From NCBI RefSeq assembly GCF_035920345.1, contig NZ_CP109149.1, positions 2,852,001 through 2,916,000 on the forward strand: DNA of 64,000 bases, given 5' to 3'. The notes beneath the pieces are model-generated. The model saw only the letters and a list, made by a program, of their open reading frames with translations. It did not search any database and had not been told where the DNA came from. Below, in pieces: positions 28,139 through 37,006 of this stretch; within the stretch, counting starts at the first letter, position 1, and each line of letters starts with the position of its first letter. This stretch comes from Nocardia vinacea. GTDB lineage: Bacteria > Actinomycetota > Actinomycetes > Mycobacteriales > Mycobacteriaceae. The position numbers were made by a program, and so were the translations under genes.

Positions 28139-28975
28139 ATGACCGAATCATTGACCCAGTTCACGATCACCGAGGCAGCGACGGGATATTGGAGGGTGAC
28201 GTTCAACAATCCGCCAATCAACTTGTCGGATACCGACACCCTCCTCGAGCTACAGCGTGTCGTCGGTCTCATCGAGTCCGACGACACGTTGCGGGTCGTT
28301 GTGTTCGACAGTGCTGACCCCGACTTCTTCATCAATCACTACGACGTCTCCCGGTTCGCCGAATTCCCCTTGGCGCCCGGGCCGACTGGTCTGCCGACGT
28401 TCATCGACACCACGACACGGCTGGCCACCTCCCCGGTGGTAACCATCGCGTCCATTCGCGGTCGCACACGCGGCGGGGGGTCTGAGATCGCCCTGGCATG
28501 TGACATGCGTTTCGCCAGTCTGGAGCGAGCGATCTTCGCGCAGATCGAAGTCGGGGCGGGGGTCTTCCCGGGAGGTGGCGGCATCGAGCGCCTGCCTCTG
28601 CTCGTCGGACGGGCCAGGGCACTCGAAATCGTCCTCGGCAGTGACGACTTCGACGCAGCAACCGCGGAGAACTACGGCTGGGTGAACCGCGCGTTCCCCG
28701 ACGACGAGCTCGACGCCTACGTCGACAACCTTGCCAGGCGCATCGCGTCGTTCGACAAGCCTGCGCTCGCTGAGGCCAAGCGGTTGATCAACCGCAACAC
28801 ATTGCCGTCCGCTGAGGATCTGGTGCAGACACAAGACGCATTCCTCGACGCATTCTCCTGGCCTACTGTGCAGCAGAGGGGGGCCCGAATCCGTCGTCGA
28901 GCAGGCGAAGTGGGTCCCGACTTCGAAGCACGCTTCGGCCATCACCTCGGCGAGCTTGGCGGTGACGCCAATTGA
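28139..28975 (+). CDS. Enoyl-CoA hydratase/isomerase family protein
   Basis: 278 residues from the ATG at 28139, preceded by AAGGA. The crotonase pattern is present: GYWRVTFNNPPINLSDTDT, the oxyanion-hole region TIASIRGRTRGGGSEIALACD, then VGAGVFPGGGGIERLPLLVGRARALEIVL. The first catalytic Glu position of classical hydratases is not obvious and Gly-rich residues occupy that region, so the reaction may differ from water addition. It is controlled by the twin palindrome and followed by a TetR gene. Confidence 0.85.
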   Translation: MTESLTQFTITEAATGYWRVTFNNPPINLSDTDTLLELQRVVGLIESDDTLRVVVFDSADPDFFINHYDVSRFAEFPLAPGPTGLPTFIDTTTRLATSPVVTIASIRGRTRGGGSEIALACDMRFASLERAIFAQIEVGAGVFPGGGGIERLPLLVGRARALEIVLGSDDFDAATAENYGWVNRAFPDDELDAYVDNLARRIASFDKPALAEAKRLINRNTLPSAEDLVQTQDAFLDAFSWPTVQQRGARIRRRAGEVGPDFEARFGHHLGELGGDAN

Positions 28976-29051
28976 CGACCCAGAGCGGCTCACCTGAGTA
29001 CGGCCACAGCCATGGCGTACGTTCGGCTGCACAGGGTAAATGCTAAGTTCG

Positions 29052-29072
29052 CCGGCATCAGACTGATGTCGG
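29052..29072. promoter_or_regulatory. Palindrome in front of the TetR gene
   Basis: CCGGCATCA and TGATGTCGG pair at 8 of 9 positions around GAC. It is 21 bases upstream of the GTG start and is a likely autoregulatory operator. Its sequence differs from the 28-bp sites upstream, so a shared regulator is not proven. Confidence 0.5.
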
Positions 29073-29093
29073 ATCAGGCTCGGAGGTCTATTC

Positions 29094-29663
29094 GTGGGTA
29101 GTTCGCAGGCCGACAAGGCGGCAAGCCACGACCGCATCGTCAACATCGCTGCGACCCGAATGCGCCGTAGTGGCATCAACGGCGTCGGGGTAGCAGAGGT
29201 GATGCAGGAAGCCGGCCTGACCCATGGTGGCTTCTACCGACATTTCAAGTCCCGAGAGGAATTGGTCGCTGCCGCGGTGGAGCGCGCCTTGGTCCAGGGA
29301 AGTGCGCGGACTATGGGCGCGGCCGAGGAAGGCGGCAGACGGGCGTTCGAGGCGATCGTCGACGACTACCTAAGTCATGCCCACCGCGCCCATCCCGAGG
29401 CCGGATGCGCGGTGGCCGGGTTGGCTCAAGATATTTCGCGCGCGGATGATCGAACCCGCCTGGCTTACGGTCACCAAGTCGAGCAGTATCTTGAGCTTTT
29501 CGCCGGGTTGACACCGAGTTCGGACGCCGCTGCCGATCGACGTCGCGCCTGCTTAGTGCTCAGCGCGCTGGTCGGCGCCATTGCCATGGCGCGAGCCGTC
29601 AGCGACGTCGACTTCTCCGATGACATCCTCTCCGAGACTGCGGCGGCACTCAAGGAGCTCTAG
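29094..29663 (+). CDS. TetR/AcrR-family transcriptional regulator
   Basis: 189 residues, GTG start after CGGAGG. The N-terminal helix-turn-helix is GVAEVMQEAGLTHGGFYRHFKSREELVAAAVE, with the typical GGFYRHF recognition helix. The C-terminal ligand domain is of the AcrR/YcdC kind (HPEAGCAVAGLAQDI). It lies 118 bases after the enoyl-CoA hydratase gene and is the best local candidate to control that gene and the divergent hydrolase. Confidence 0.92.
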   Translation: MGSSQADKAASHDRIVNIAATRMRRSGINGVGVAEVMQEAGLTHGGFYRHFKSREELVAAAVERALVQGSARTMGAAEEGGRRAFEAIVDDYLSHAHRAHPEAGCAVAGLAQDISRADDRTRLAYGHQVEQYLELFAGLTPSSDAAADRRRACLVLSALVGAIAMARAVSDVDFSDDILSETAAALKEL

Positions 29664-29866
29664 ACTTGCCAAGTTCAGAGAAGGATCCAGTCGAACTTCA
29701 CTTCGTAGGCCCACCGCTCATCGTCGCTGGGCAGCACCCCCGACGCTGCCAGCATCGCCGCATATCGCGGCAGTTTCGTCACCGGGACATCGCCACCATC
29801 GCCGGACCTTCCGCGAACCCCAATACTTCTGGCAAACCTGCAGCTTAACTCGCCGGTTTGGTTCGA

Positions 29867-30746
29867 TCAGTGCTGCGGAGACCGGTTTGCGCTGGTGGTG
29901 CGGTGGCGGCGGGTGAGTTCGGCGGCGTAGGTGTCGCCGCTGGCGTCGGCGAGTTTGCCCCACCGGATCGCAGTGGTGACCGACAGTCCCAGCAGGTCGG
30001 CCAGCACTTTGGCGGGCAGGACGGCGGCGTGCTCGGCCAGGGCGGTGTTGCGTCCGGCGCGGCTGGGCACGCCGATGCGGCCAAGTCGTGCCGCCAGTGC
30101 GCTCGGGTGCATGGCGGTGCCGGGCAGCCCGGCGGGGAGCAGCCAGCGATTGTCGTCGTCGCGGTGGCCGAGCGCGGCCTTGCCCCGGCGGGTGGCGGCC
30201 AGCTCGACAAGCAGCCCGTCCAGGGGGTTCGGAACGGTCAGGGGCTGGCGGCCGAGCCGCAGCGCTACCTGGTCGCCGGTGTCGGTGACATCGGTCGTGG
30301 TGAGGCGCACGATCCGGGCGACGGTCTGGCCGTAGAGCAGGATGAGCAGGCCCGCGACGCGGTCACCGGTGGTGAGGCTGGTGTCGTGCAGCAGGCGCCG
30401 CGCGAGCTGCCAGCGGTGTTCGCCGTCGCCGAACACGATCCGGTGCTCACGCTGGGGCGGTGCCGCGATGACCAGGCGGGCGGTGTGGCCACGGGTGCCG
30501 CACCAGGTGAGGAAGTGGTGGGCGCGGCGCGGCATGTGCCCGCACCGCCGGCACCACGCATCGATGTCGGCCTGGCTGCAGGTGCGCAGGCTCCGGTCGC
30601 GGGCCTGTAGCCAGGCTATGAGTTTGACCGCGCTTTTCACCTCACCACAGATGCTGGCCACCGACGGCGGTGTCGCCGGTGACGAATGAGCCCACCTTGC
30701 CACCGACTGTATCCCCACAGACCATGACCTCGACACGATCCACACC
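29867..30746 (-). pseudogene. XerD-like tyrosine recombinase relic, N-terminus missing
   Basis: The frame reads RTCSQADIDAWCRRCG, HHFLTWCGTRGHTARLVI, a recombinase-like core (LILLYGQTVARIVRLTTTDV) and a C-terminus HPSALAARLGRIGVPSRAGRNTALAEHAAVLPAKVLADLLGLSVTTAIRWGKLA ending in GDTYAAELTRR. This is the actinobacterial recombinase-like family that often lacks a full catalytic set. The open frame runs into the repeat at 30747, where homology to a recombinase ends, so its front part was probably cut off when the repeat segment arrived. An internal start producing a small protein cannot be excluded. Confidence 0.65.
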
Positions 30747-31487
30747 CACGGCAGCGAACCCAACGAACCGCCCACTACCCCGCAGCAGCATGATACTGCT
30801 CGCGATGCTCGATCCAAGGCCGTTGGCGCTCTTCCTCACTCATCGCCAACAACTCACCCAACTTCACCCACGCCGCCTCATCGACCGGGGTATAGATCTG
30901 CATCCACGCATGCGGAAGCGAGGGCAGAGACATGCTCGTCAAGAACATCTCCAACTCCCCAACCGCCAAATTACGAATCTGCTTCGTCCGACTCGCCGGA
31001 ACCGCAACATCATTACGAGCCCACAACGACGCGAAAGTCTCACTCTCGGCACATAATTCAGCGATGAAATCTTCCCACCCGGGATCGCCGAGGTTCTTCG
31101 CATACGAACCCCGCAGATAACCGACCATGCGCCGCAAGTCATCCCAATTGTGGTGATAGGTGTTGCAGCACTCCGGAGTCAGGAACACCCGACGGGCCAC
31201 ATTACGCTCGCCCTTGACGAAACCCGGGCACAATGCCTCATAGGACTTGTTGTGCGCCAACACGTCATAGCGTGGGCTGAGCACGACACCCGGCAACGGT
31301 TCCAGATGATCCAAAATCACCTGAAGCTCCTCCGGCAGAGCGGTGCCCGCGTGCGCGGTCGGCACGGTCGGCACATCCGCAAGTCGATAAAGATGCGCCT
31401 TCTCCGCAGCATCCAACGACAACGTCCGCGCAACCGAATTCAACACCTGCACACTGACATTGATATTTCTGCCTTGTTCAAGCCAGG
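30747..31487 (-). repeat. Right copy of 741-bp direct repeat
   Basis: Partner of 8341-9081. Here the repeat covers the 3' part of the intact XRE/MmyB gene plus 28 bases beyond its stop. The gene continues intact past 31487, so this copy, or its source, is the complete one. Confidence 0.9.
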
Positions 31488-31677
31488 TGTACCAGGTGAT
31501 GCCGATGCCGGCGAGTTGCGCGACCTCTTCGCGGCGTAGACCGGGGGTCCGGCGGCGTGGGCCGGGTGGCAGGCCGACGTCATCGGGGGTGATCCGCGCG
31601 CGGCGGGACTTCAGGAAGGCGCCCAATTCGGCGCGGCGCGCCTTGCGTACCGCGCGAACATCAACAACATCAGCCAT
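30775..31677 (-). CDS. XRE-family regulator with MmyB-like ligand-binding domain
   Basis: 300 residues. The N-terminal helix-turn-helix is preceded by the typical LGAFLKSRRARITPDDVGLP and has GLRREEVAQLAGIGITWYTWLEQGR. The C-terminal MmyB-like (PAS-related) domain covers about residues 100-290, with GVVLSPRYDVLAHNKSYEALCPGF and LRRMVGYLRGSY. Such proteins usually repress a neighbouring gene until a lipophilic ligand binds. The motif at 31707-31730 in its promoter recurs before the MFS gene at 53150. Confidence 0.95.
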   Translation of the reverse strand: MADVVDVRAVRKARRAELGAFLKSRRARITPDDVGLPPGPRRRTPGLRREEVAQLAGIGITWYTWLEQGRNINVSVQVLNSVARTLSLDAAEKAHLYRLADVPTVPTAHAGTALPEELQVILDHLEPLPGVVLSPRYDVLAHNKSYEALCPGFVKGERNVARRVFLTPECCNTYHHNWDDLRRMVGYLRGSYAKNLGDPGWEDFIAELCAESETFASLWARNDVAVPASRTKQIRNLAVGELEMFLTSMSLPSLPHAWMQIYTPVDEAAWVKLGELLAMSEEERQRPWIEHREQYHAAAG

Positions 31678-31706
31678 GCAGCGATCATCCCGGATCCCGC
31701 TAGTGG

Positions 31707-31730
31707 TATCCAGGTGCTATCAGTAATAGT
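31707..31730. promoter_or_regulatory. Candidate XRE/MmyB operator, copy 1
   Basis: TATCCAGGTG followed by CTATCAGTAATAGT, 30 bases upstream of the XRE gene start. It matches 53078-53101 at 19 of 24 positions, with the first ten identical. Autoregulation by the XRE protein is inferred. Confidence 0.45.
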
Positions 31731-31731
31731 T

Positions 31732-32286
31732 TCAGTGTGAGCGCATGTCGCGCAGGACGTCCCGTGCTCGGTCGAATACGGCCAGTGGCGGGCTCATCAC
31801 GAGGTTCGCCAGGCCGGTCTCGCCCGCATGGGGGTGCGGCCGGGTCGGGGCGAGTCTCTCGGCGGCGCGCACCATGCCGGCCCAGCGTTCGAGTTGGTTG
31901 ACCGAGAACTGTTTGAGCAGGAAGGGGAATTCCTCGGTCTCCTCATGTGCGGCGTGTGCGGAGACCTTATCGGCGAATACGGCGAGCTTCGCATCGAAAT
32001 CGGGATGGTCGACGCCCATGTCGTACAGTTCGGCCAGTGCGTGCTTCACCGCGTTTTCCTCGGCCAATCTGGGGCCGATGATGTCGTCGGCGCCGAAAGC
32101 CGCGCGCCGCGCCACCGCATGCACAACCTCCTCCTCGGCGGTTTCGTGTACCGCGAGTAGGCGCACCAACTCGGTGAACAGTTCCCGCTTATCGTCCTGA
32201 CCCGATTTCACCTTCTCGAGCAGGCGCCGGATCTGCTCGTGCTGGTCGGTCAGCAAATCGATCACATTCTGATCCAGCTTTCCCAT
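31732..32286 (-). CDS. Hemerythrin-domain protein
   Basis: 184 residues from the ATG at 32286 after GAGGTG. A four-helix bundle with spaced His/Glu ligands is visible: DLLTDQHEQIRRLLEKV, LAVHETAEEEVVHAV, KHALAELYDMGVDHPDF and SAHAAHEETEEFPFL. Such proteins bind a di-iron centre and O2 or NO and act in the cytoplasm. It stands alone; no operon partner is seen. Confidence 0.93.
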   Translation of the reverse strand: MGKLDQNVIDLLTDQHEQIRRLLEKVKSGQDDKRELFTELVRLLAVHETAEEEVVHAVARRAAFGADDIIGPRLAEENAVKHALAELYDMGVDHPDFDAKLAVFADKVSAHAAHEETEEFPFLLKQFSVNQLERWAGMVRAAERLAPTRPHPHAGETGLANLVMSPPLAVFDRARDVLRDMRSH

Positions 32287-32405
32287 CGTGCACCTCATTT
32301 CTGCGGCGGGGTACTACACATCTTCCTCCGAAGGCCGACCAGCGCGCCACGGGCAAACTCGCCACCGAACCGTTTCCTACCTGCACCCCTGGGTAGGTCG
32401 GCAAT

Positions 32406-33866
32406 ATGGACCATACCGGAGCACCTTTACTCGATGCCCTTGCCGAATACCGTGAGCTGGGCCGATACGGTTTCACCCCGCCCGGCCACCGACAGGGCCG
32501 CGGCGCGGACGAACGCGTGCGGCGCATCCTCGGCGCCGAGACATTCGGTTCGGATGTCCTCGGCAACAGTGGACTCGACGACCGCAAGGCAAGCGGTGGC
32601 TATCTGGCGCGTGCCGAGGAGTTGATGGCCGATGCGGTCGGCGCCGACTATGCGTTCTTCTCGACCTGCGGTAGTTCACTGTCGGTCAAGGCGGCGATGA
32701 TGGCGGTCGCGGGCGGCTCACCGGGGCTGCTCGTGGCGCGCGACAGCCACAAGTCGATCGTCGCCGGTTTGATCTTCTCCGGTGTGCAGCCGCGCTGGAT
32801 CACCCCGCGCTGGGATACCGAGCGGCACCTGTCCCATCCGCCGTCGCCCGAGCAGATCCGCGAAACCTGGGAGCGCCATCCGGATGCGGCGGGGGCCTTG
32901 ATCGTCAGCCCGAGTCCGTACGGAACGTGCGCAGATATCCGGGGTATCGCCGAGGTGTGCCATGACCGCGGGAAGCCGCTCATCGTGGATGAGGCGTGGG
33001 GCGCGCATCTGCCGTTCCACGACGAATTGCCCACGTGGGCAATGGATGCGGGCGCGGATGTCTGTGTGGTCAGCGTGCACAAGATGGGCAGTGGATTCGA
33101 GCAGGGTTCGGTCTTCCACCTGCAGGGCGACCTGGTCGAACGCGAACGTCTATCGGCATGCGCCGATCTGTTGATGACCACCAGCCCGAATGTCATGGTG
33201 TATGCGGCATTGGACGGGTGGCGCCGCCAGATGGTCGAGCACGGTAACGAATTGCTCAGCGCCGCATTGAAATTGGCCGGACAACTACGCGCCGATATCG
33301 AGAACATTCCGGGATTGCACGTACTGGAGGACGAGCTGCTCGGCGCCGAGGCCTCGCACGACCTGGACCGGATGCAGGTCCTCATCGATGTCGGCGAGCT
33401 CGGGCTGTCCGGCTATCAGTGTGCCGACTGGCTGCGGGAGAACGCGCGCATCGACGTCGGACTCAGCGATCACCGCCGGATCATGGCGACACTGTCGATG
33501 GCCGATGATGAGTCCACCACCCGGCGGCTGCTCGATGCACTGCTGTCACTGAGCGCGGCGGCCCCGGAAATTCCTGCGCCGGAACCGATTCGACTTCCCG
33601 ATCCGCAAGACCTCGAACTCGAAACCACGATGCTCCCCCGTGACGCGTTCTTCGGGGCCGTCGATACGGTCGAGATGAAGTCCGCTGCCGGGCGGATTGT
33701 CGCCGAGCAGCTCACACCGTATCCGCCCGGCATACCGGTCGCGGTGCCCGGGGAGCGGCTGAACGAGGCCGTGATCGACTACCTGGTCACCGGGGTTCGC
33801 GCCGGAATGATGGTGCCGGACGCCGCCGACAGTTCGATGCGGACGGTCCGGGCGGTCGCGGACTGA
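32406..33866 (+). CDS. Orn/Lys/Arg decarboxylase-family PLP enzyme
   Basis: 486 residues. The family's major domain is clear: LGRYGFTPPGHRQGRGAD, AFFSTCGSSLSVKAAMMAV, ARDSHKSIVAGL, LIVSPSPYGTCADI, VDEAWGAHLPFH and the PLP-binding Lys in SVHKMGSGFEQGS. It matches the shorter aspartate-aminotransferase-fold form of basic amino-acid decarboxylases. Either a decarboxylase of ornithine, lysine or arginine or a related PLP activity is possible. The ATG at 32406 has only a weak ribosome site. Confidence 0.88.
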   Translation: MDHTGAPLLDALAEYRELGRYGFTPPGHRQGRGADERVRRILGAETFGSDVLGNSGLDDRKASGGYLARAEELMADAVGADYAFFSTCGSSLSVKAAMMAVAGGSPGLLVARDSHKSIVAGLIFSGVQPRWITPRWDTERHLSHPPSPEQIRETWERHPDAAGALIVSPSPYGTCADIRGIAEVCHDRGKPLIVDEAWGAHLPFHDELPTWAMDAGADVCVVSVHKMGSGFEQGSVFHLQGDLVERERLSACADLLMTTSPNVMVYAALDGWRRQMVEHGNELLSAALKLAGQLRADIENIPGLHVLEDELLGAEASHDLDRMQVLIDVGELGLSGYQCADWLRENARIDVGLSDHRRIMATLSMADDESTTRRLLDALLSLSAAAPEIPAPEPIRLPDPQDLELETTMLPRDAFFGAVDTVEMKSAAGRIVAEQLTPYPPGIPVAVPGERLNEAVIDYLVTGVRAGMMVPDAADSSMRTVRAVAD

Positions 33867-33875
33867 CGCGCCGAA

Positions 33876-35345
33876 TCAACTCGGCTCCGGCCTGCGGAAC
33901 AGAGTGAGCGTCCCGGGGCGGCTGGTGAAGGTGAAGTCGTTGGCGCGGTGATCGACCTCGCCGTCGGTGGCCAGGGCGACCGGGCCACCGTCGACGTGCA
34001 CGGTTAGCCGGTCGACGCGGCGGTTGACGTAGGTCGCGGAGCGGTCGAGGGTGCCGGTGAGGGTGGCCCAGATCAGGCGGGTTCGGGAAAACGGCAGGTC
34101 CGCGCGCAGATATCGGATGTCGAGGGTGCCGTGGCGCAGTGCGGGACGCGACATCGGGATCTGGTCGGCGGGGCGGTAGTGGCCGTTGCCGACGAACAGC
34201 ATCCAGATCGCGGTGCGAGTACCGTCGATGGTCGTCGGTAGCGGCTGGGCCCGAAACAGTACGCGCACCATGGCGATTCCCGCGGCGGGCCATTTGCCCA
34301 GGCGCGGCTCCCAGTGTTCGCGGAAGCGGACGAAGTCGGGATAGCCGCCGAGGCTTGCGGTATTGACGAAAGTGCGCGGCGCGAGTCCGTCGGATCGCAC
34401 CTCGGCGGTATCGGTTCGGACCGCGTCGCCGGATTCCAGTGCGGCCAGGGTGTGCTCGGGGTGTTCCACTCCGGTATCGCGGGCGAAATGGTTGAGGGTG
34501 CCACCGGCGAATACCGCCAGTGGCAGCCGATGTTCGACCGCCGCGGCCGCGACGGCCGAAACTGTTCCGTCCCCGCCGAATACGCCGAGTGCGGCGACAT
34601 CGTGGCGGCGGGCGCGTTCGTCGAGCTGGGCGGTGAGGTCTTCGGTCACCGCCAAAACCTCAGCGGCGGGCAAGTTTTCGTGTAGTAACTGCAGTTGCTC
34701 CGAGCCGGCGCCGCCGCCCGAATCCGTATTGACCACGAGCAGCAGCCCGAATCCGTTGTGCATTGCGGTGGTTCGTTCATGCGGGCCCAATTCGGCGGGC
34801 TCATCGTCGCGCTGCGCCCACCAGCGTCGGGTACCGAGAGCGATCGCACTGCCCAATGCCGCGCCCGCGATCACATCGGAGGGCCAATGCACGCCGATGT
34901 GCACGCGCGAGTAGCCGACAGCCGCGGCTATCGGTGCGACAACGACCGCTGCGGCCGGAGATTCGAGGGCGACGCCGGTTGCGAAGGCAGCCGCGGAGGC
35001 GGAGTGGCCGGAGGGGAACGAGGAGGATACCGGCGGTTTCACCAGCCGTCGCACGAAGGGCACCGACTCGTCCGGCGGTCGGCGGCGCGGAAACAGCGGC
35101 TTCGCAATGCCGTTTGCCACCGAACTGGCCAGCGCCACCGAGAGGAGCCCGCGCACGGCCGCCCGTCGCGGTGCTCGGCCGCCCATCGACATCAGCGCCG
35201 CCACGACCAGCCACAGGCGACTGTGGTCGGCGCTCATGCTCAATGCCCGCAGGAACCGATCGGCGGGGGTCGGCCGCACCCGCGCGCTGCGCGCCACCAG
35301 CCACGCGTCCACGTGACCCGAGAGCTTCCGTGACCGCTTGCGCAT
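33876..35345 (-). CDS. PAP2 phosphatase / diacylglycerol kinase-type fusion protein
   Basis: 489 residues from the ATG at 35345 (a GTG two codons earlier is possible). The N-terminal ~190 residues are a PAP2 phosphatase with KPLFPRRRP, SSSFPSGHSASAAAF and YSRVHIGVHWPSDVIAG, the three parts of the active site. The C-terminal ~290 residues are a DAGK/LCB5-type lipid kinase domain with VFGGDGTVSAVA and AVFAGGTLNHFARDTG. The fused arrangement, common in actinomycetes, suggests membrane-lipid phosphate turnover. It lies tail-to-tail with the decarboxylase gene. Confidence 0.92.
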   Translation of the reverse strand: MRKRSRKLSGHVDAWLVARSARVRPTPADRFLRALSMSADHSRLWLVVAALMSMGGRAPRRAAVRGLLSVALASSVANGIAKPLFPRRRPPDESVPFVRRLVKPPVSSSFPSGHSASAAAFATGVALESPAAAVVVAPIAAAVGYSRVHIGVHWPSDVIAGAALGSAIALGTRRWWAQRDDEPAELGPHERTTAMHNGFGLLLVVNTDSGGGAGSEQLQLLHENLPAAEVLAVTEDLTAQLDERARRHDVAALGVFGGDGTVSAVAAAAVEHRLPLAVFAGGTLNHFARDTGVEHPEHTLAALESGDAVRTDTAEVRSDGLAPRTFVNTASLGGYPDFVRFREHWEPRLGKWPAAGIAMVRVLFRAQPLPTTIDGTRTAIWMLFVGNGHYRPADQIPMSRPALRHGTLDIRYLRADLPFSRTRLIWATLTGTLDRSATYVNRRVDRLTVHVDGGPVALATDGEVDHRANDFTFTSRPGTLTLFRRPEPS

Positions 35346-35440
35346 GTCCACAGGCTATTCCGGCCGGGTGCGGTCAGCCACGGCAGTGCCCGCCGCAACC
35401 CTCGCTTCAGCCCGTTGAACTGCGATAACACCGATCAGCC

Positions 35441-35496
35441 TTGACACATATACACTATAAAGGAATCATCTGATTCCACTGGAATCGCCCGATTCC
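35441..35496 (+). promoter_or_regulatory. Promoter with two tandem palindromic operators before the BVMO operon
   Basis: TTGACA at 35441-35446 is followed by an AT-rich tract (TACACTATAAA). Then come two perfect palindromes of the same form: GGAATCATCTGATTCC (35462-35477) and GGAATCGCCCGATTCC (35481-35496), centred 19 bp apart. They lie 32-66 bases upstream of the BVMO ATG. The TetR protein encoded last in this operon is the likely binder. Confidence 0.75.
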
Positions 35497-35527
35497 AATG
35501 GGCGCGGACTCGTTCGGAGGAGTGCAG

Positions 35528-37006
35528 ATGGATCAGCCGACGACGCGACCCGACCATGTGCCGATCGTTGTGATAGGCGCCGGGTTCGCGGGTATCGGAT
35601 TGGCGGTGAAACTGCGAGAGGCGGGTTTCCGCGACTTCGTCATCCTCGAACGCGGCTCCGACCTCGGTGGCACCTGGAGCGCCAACACCTACCCCGGTTG
35701 TGCGTGCGACGTGCCTTCGATGCTGTATTCGTATTCCTTCGCCCCGAATCCGAATTGGTCCCGCCGCTACGGCACCCAGCCGGAGATCCTCGACTACTTG
35801 CGTGGCGTGGCGAACAAATACGATGTACCGCAACATATTCGCTACAACACGGAGGTACTCGACGCCGCGTGGGACGAAGCAGCCGGACGGTGGCGCATCC
35901 GTACCGGGCAGGGGCAATTGACCGCGGATGTATTGGTTTCGGGGATCGGACCGTTCAGCGAGGCACAAATCCCCAGCGTGCCAGGTATCGCGAATTTCAC
36001 CGGCACTCAGTTCCATTCGCTGCACTGGGATCACGACCACGATCTAACCGGTGAGCGGGTCGCAGTGATCGGCACCGGCGCGTCCGCGGTGCAGTTCATT
36101 CCGGAGATCCAGCCCATGGTGGAACGGCTCACGATCTTCCAGCGTTCCGCCCCGTGGATCGTGCCTCGCATGGACTGGGCGACCAGCACCGTCGAGCGCA
36201 GACTCCTGCGCCGGATGCCATTGCTGGGCAAGACGATCCGCGCTGCGTACTTCACCGGCATCGAAGGATTCGGGCTGGTCGGGTTCGTGGACAAGCGGTT
36301 CCGTCATCCGTTCGAGGCACTGGGCCGACTGCAGCTGCGCCGCCAGGTTCCCGATCCGCGACTGCGCCGAAAGCTGATGCCCGACTACATGATCGGTTGC
36401 AAACGCGCGATCTTCTCGGACGCCTACTATCCCGCGCTGTCCAAGCCCAACGTCGAGGTGGAGACCGCCGGGATCACCGAGGTCCGGCCGCGATCGATCG
36501 TCACCGCGGACGGCACCGAACACGAGGTCGACACGATCATCTGGGGCACCGGATTCGGCGTGCCACCACGGATATTCGAGGCCATCCACGACACCGGGGG
36601 ACGCACCCTCGCCCAGCTGTATCGTGAACGCCCACAGAGCTATCTCGGCACCACCGTCACCGGATTTCCGAACTTCTTCACCACCCTCGGCCCGTTCGGC
36701 GCGGCCGGAAACCAGTCGGCGATCTTCATGATCGAGGCGCAGATCCGCTATATCGTGGACGCGGTAAAGCATATGCGCGACAACGGACTTCGCCGTATCG
36801 AGGTGCGACCGCAGGTGCAGCGGGACTTCGTCGAGGAGATGGAGCAGCGCAGCCGCGACACGGTATGGGTCACCGGTGGCTGCCGCAGCTACTATCAGAC
36901 CGCCGACGGCCATCACAATGCCGGGCTGTACCCGAACTGGAGCTTCGAATACGCCAGGCGCACCATGCGATTCGATTCCGACGCCTACCTGATCGAGGCA
37001 TCATGA
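35528..37006 (+). CDS. Flavin-containing (Baeyer-Villiger type) monooxygenase
   Basis: 492 residues from the ATG at 35528 after CGGAGGAG. FAD-binding VVIGAGFAGIG and DLGGTWSANTYPGCACDVPS are followed by the BVMO fingerprint FTGTQFHSLHWDHD (F-x-G-x3-H-x3-W-D, with D in the usual P/D place) and the NADPH site VAVIGTGASAVQFIPEI. It oxidises ketones to esters or lactones, or heteroatoms. Its end overlaps the SDR gene (ATGA). Confidence 0.94.
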   Translation: MDQPTTRPDHVPIVVIGAGFAGIGLAVKLREAGFRDFVILERGSDLGGTWSANTYPGCACDVPSMLYSYSFAPNPNWSRRYGTQPEILDYLRGVANKYDVPQHIRYNTEVLDAAWDEAAGRWRIRTGQGQLTADVLVSGIGPFSEAQIPSVPGIANFTGTQFHSLHWDHDHDLTGERVAVIGTGASAVQFIPEIQPMVERLTIFQRSAPWIVPRMDWATSTVERRLLRRMPLLGKTIRAAYFTGIEGFGLVGFVDKRFRHPFEALGRLQLRRQVPDPRLRRKLMPDYMIGCKRAIFSDAYYPALSKPNVEVETAGITEVRPRSIVTADGTEHEVDTIIWGTGFGVPPRIFEAIHDTGGRTLAQLYRERPQSYLGTTVTGFPNFFTTLGPFGAAGNQSAIFMIEAQIRYIVDAVKHMRDNGLRRIEVRPQVQRDFVEEMEQRSRDTVWVTGGCRSYYQTADGHHNAGLYPNWSFEYARRTMRFDSDAYLIEAS

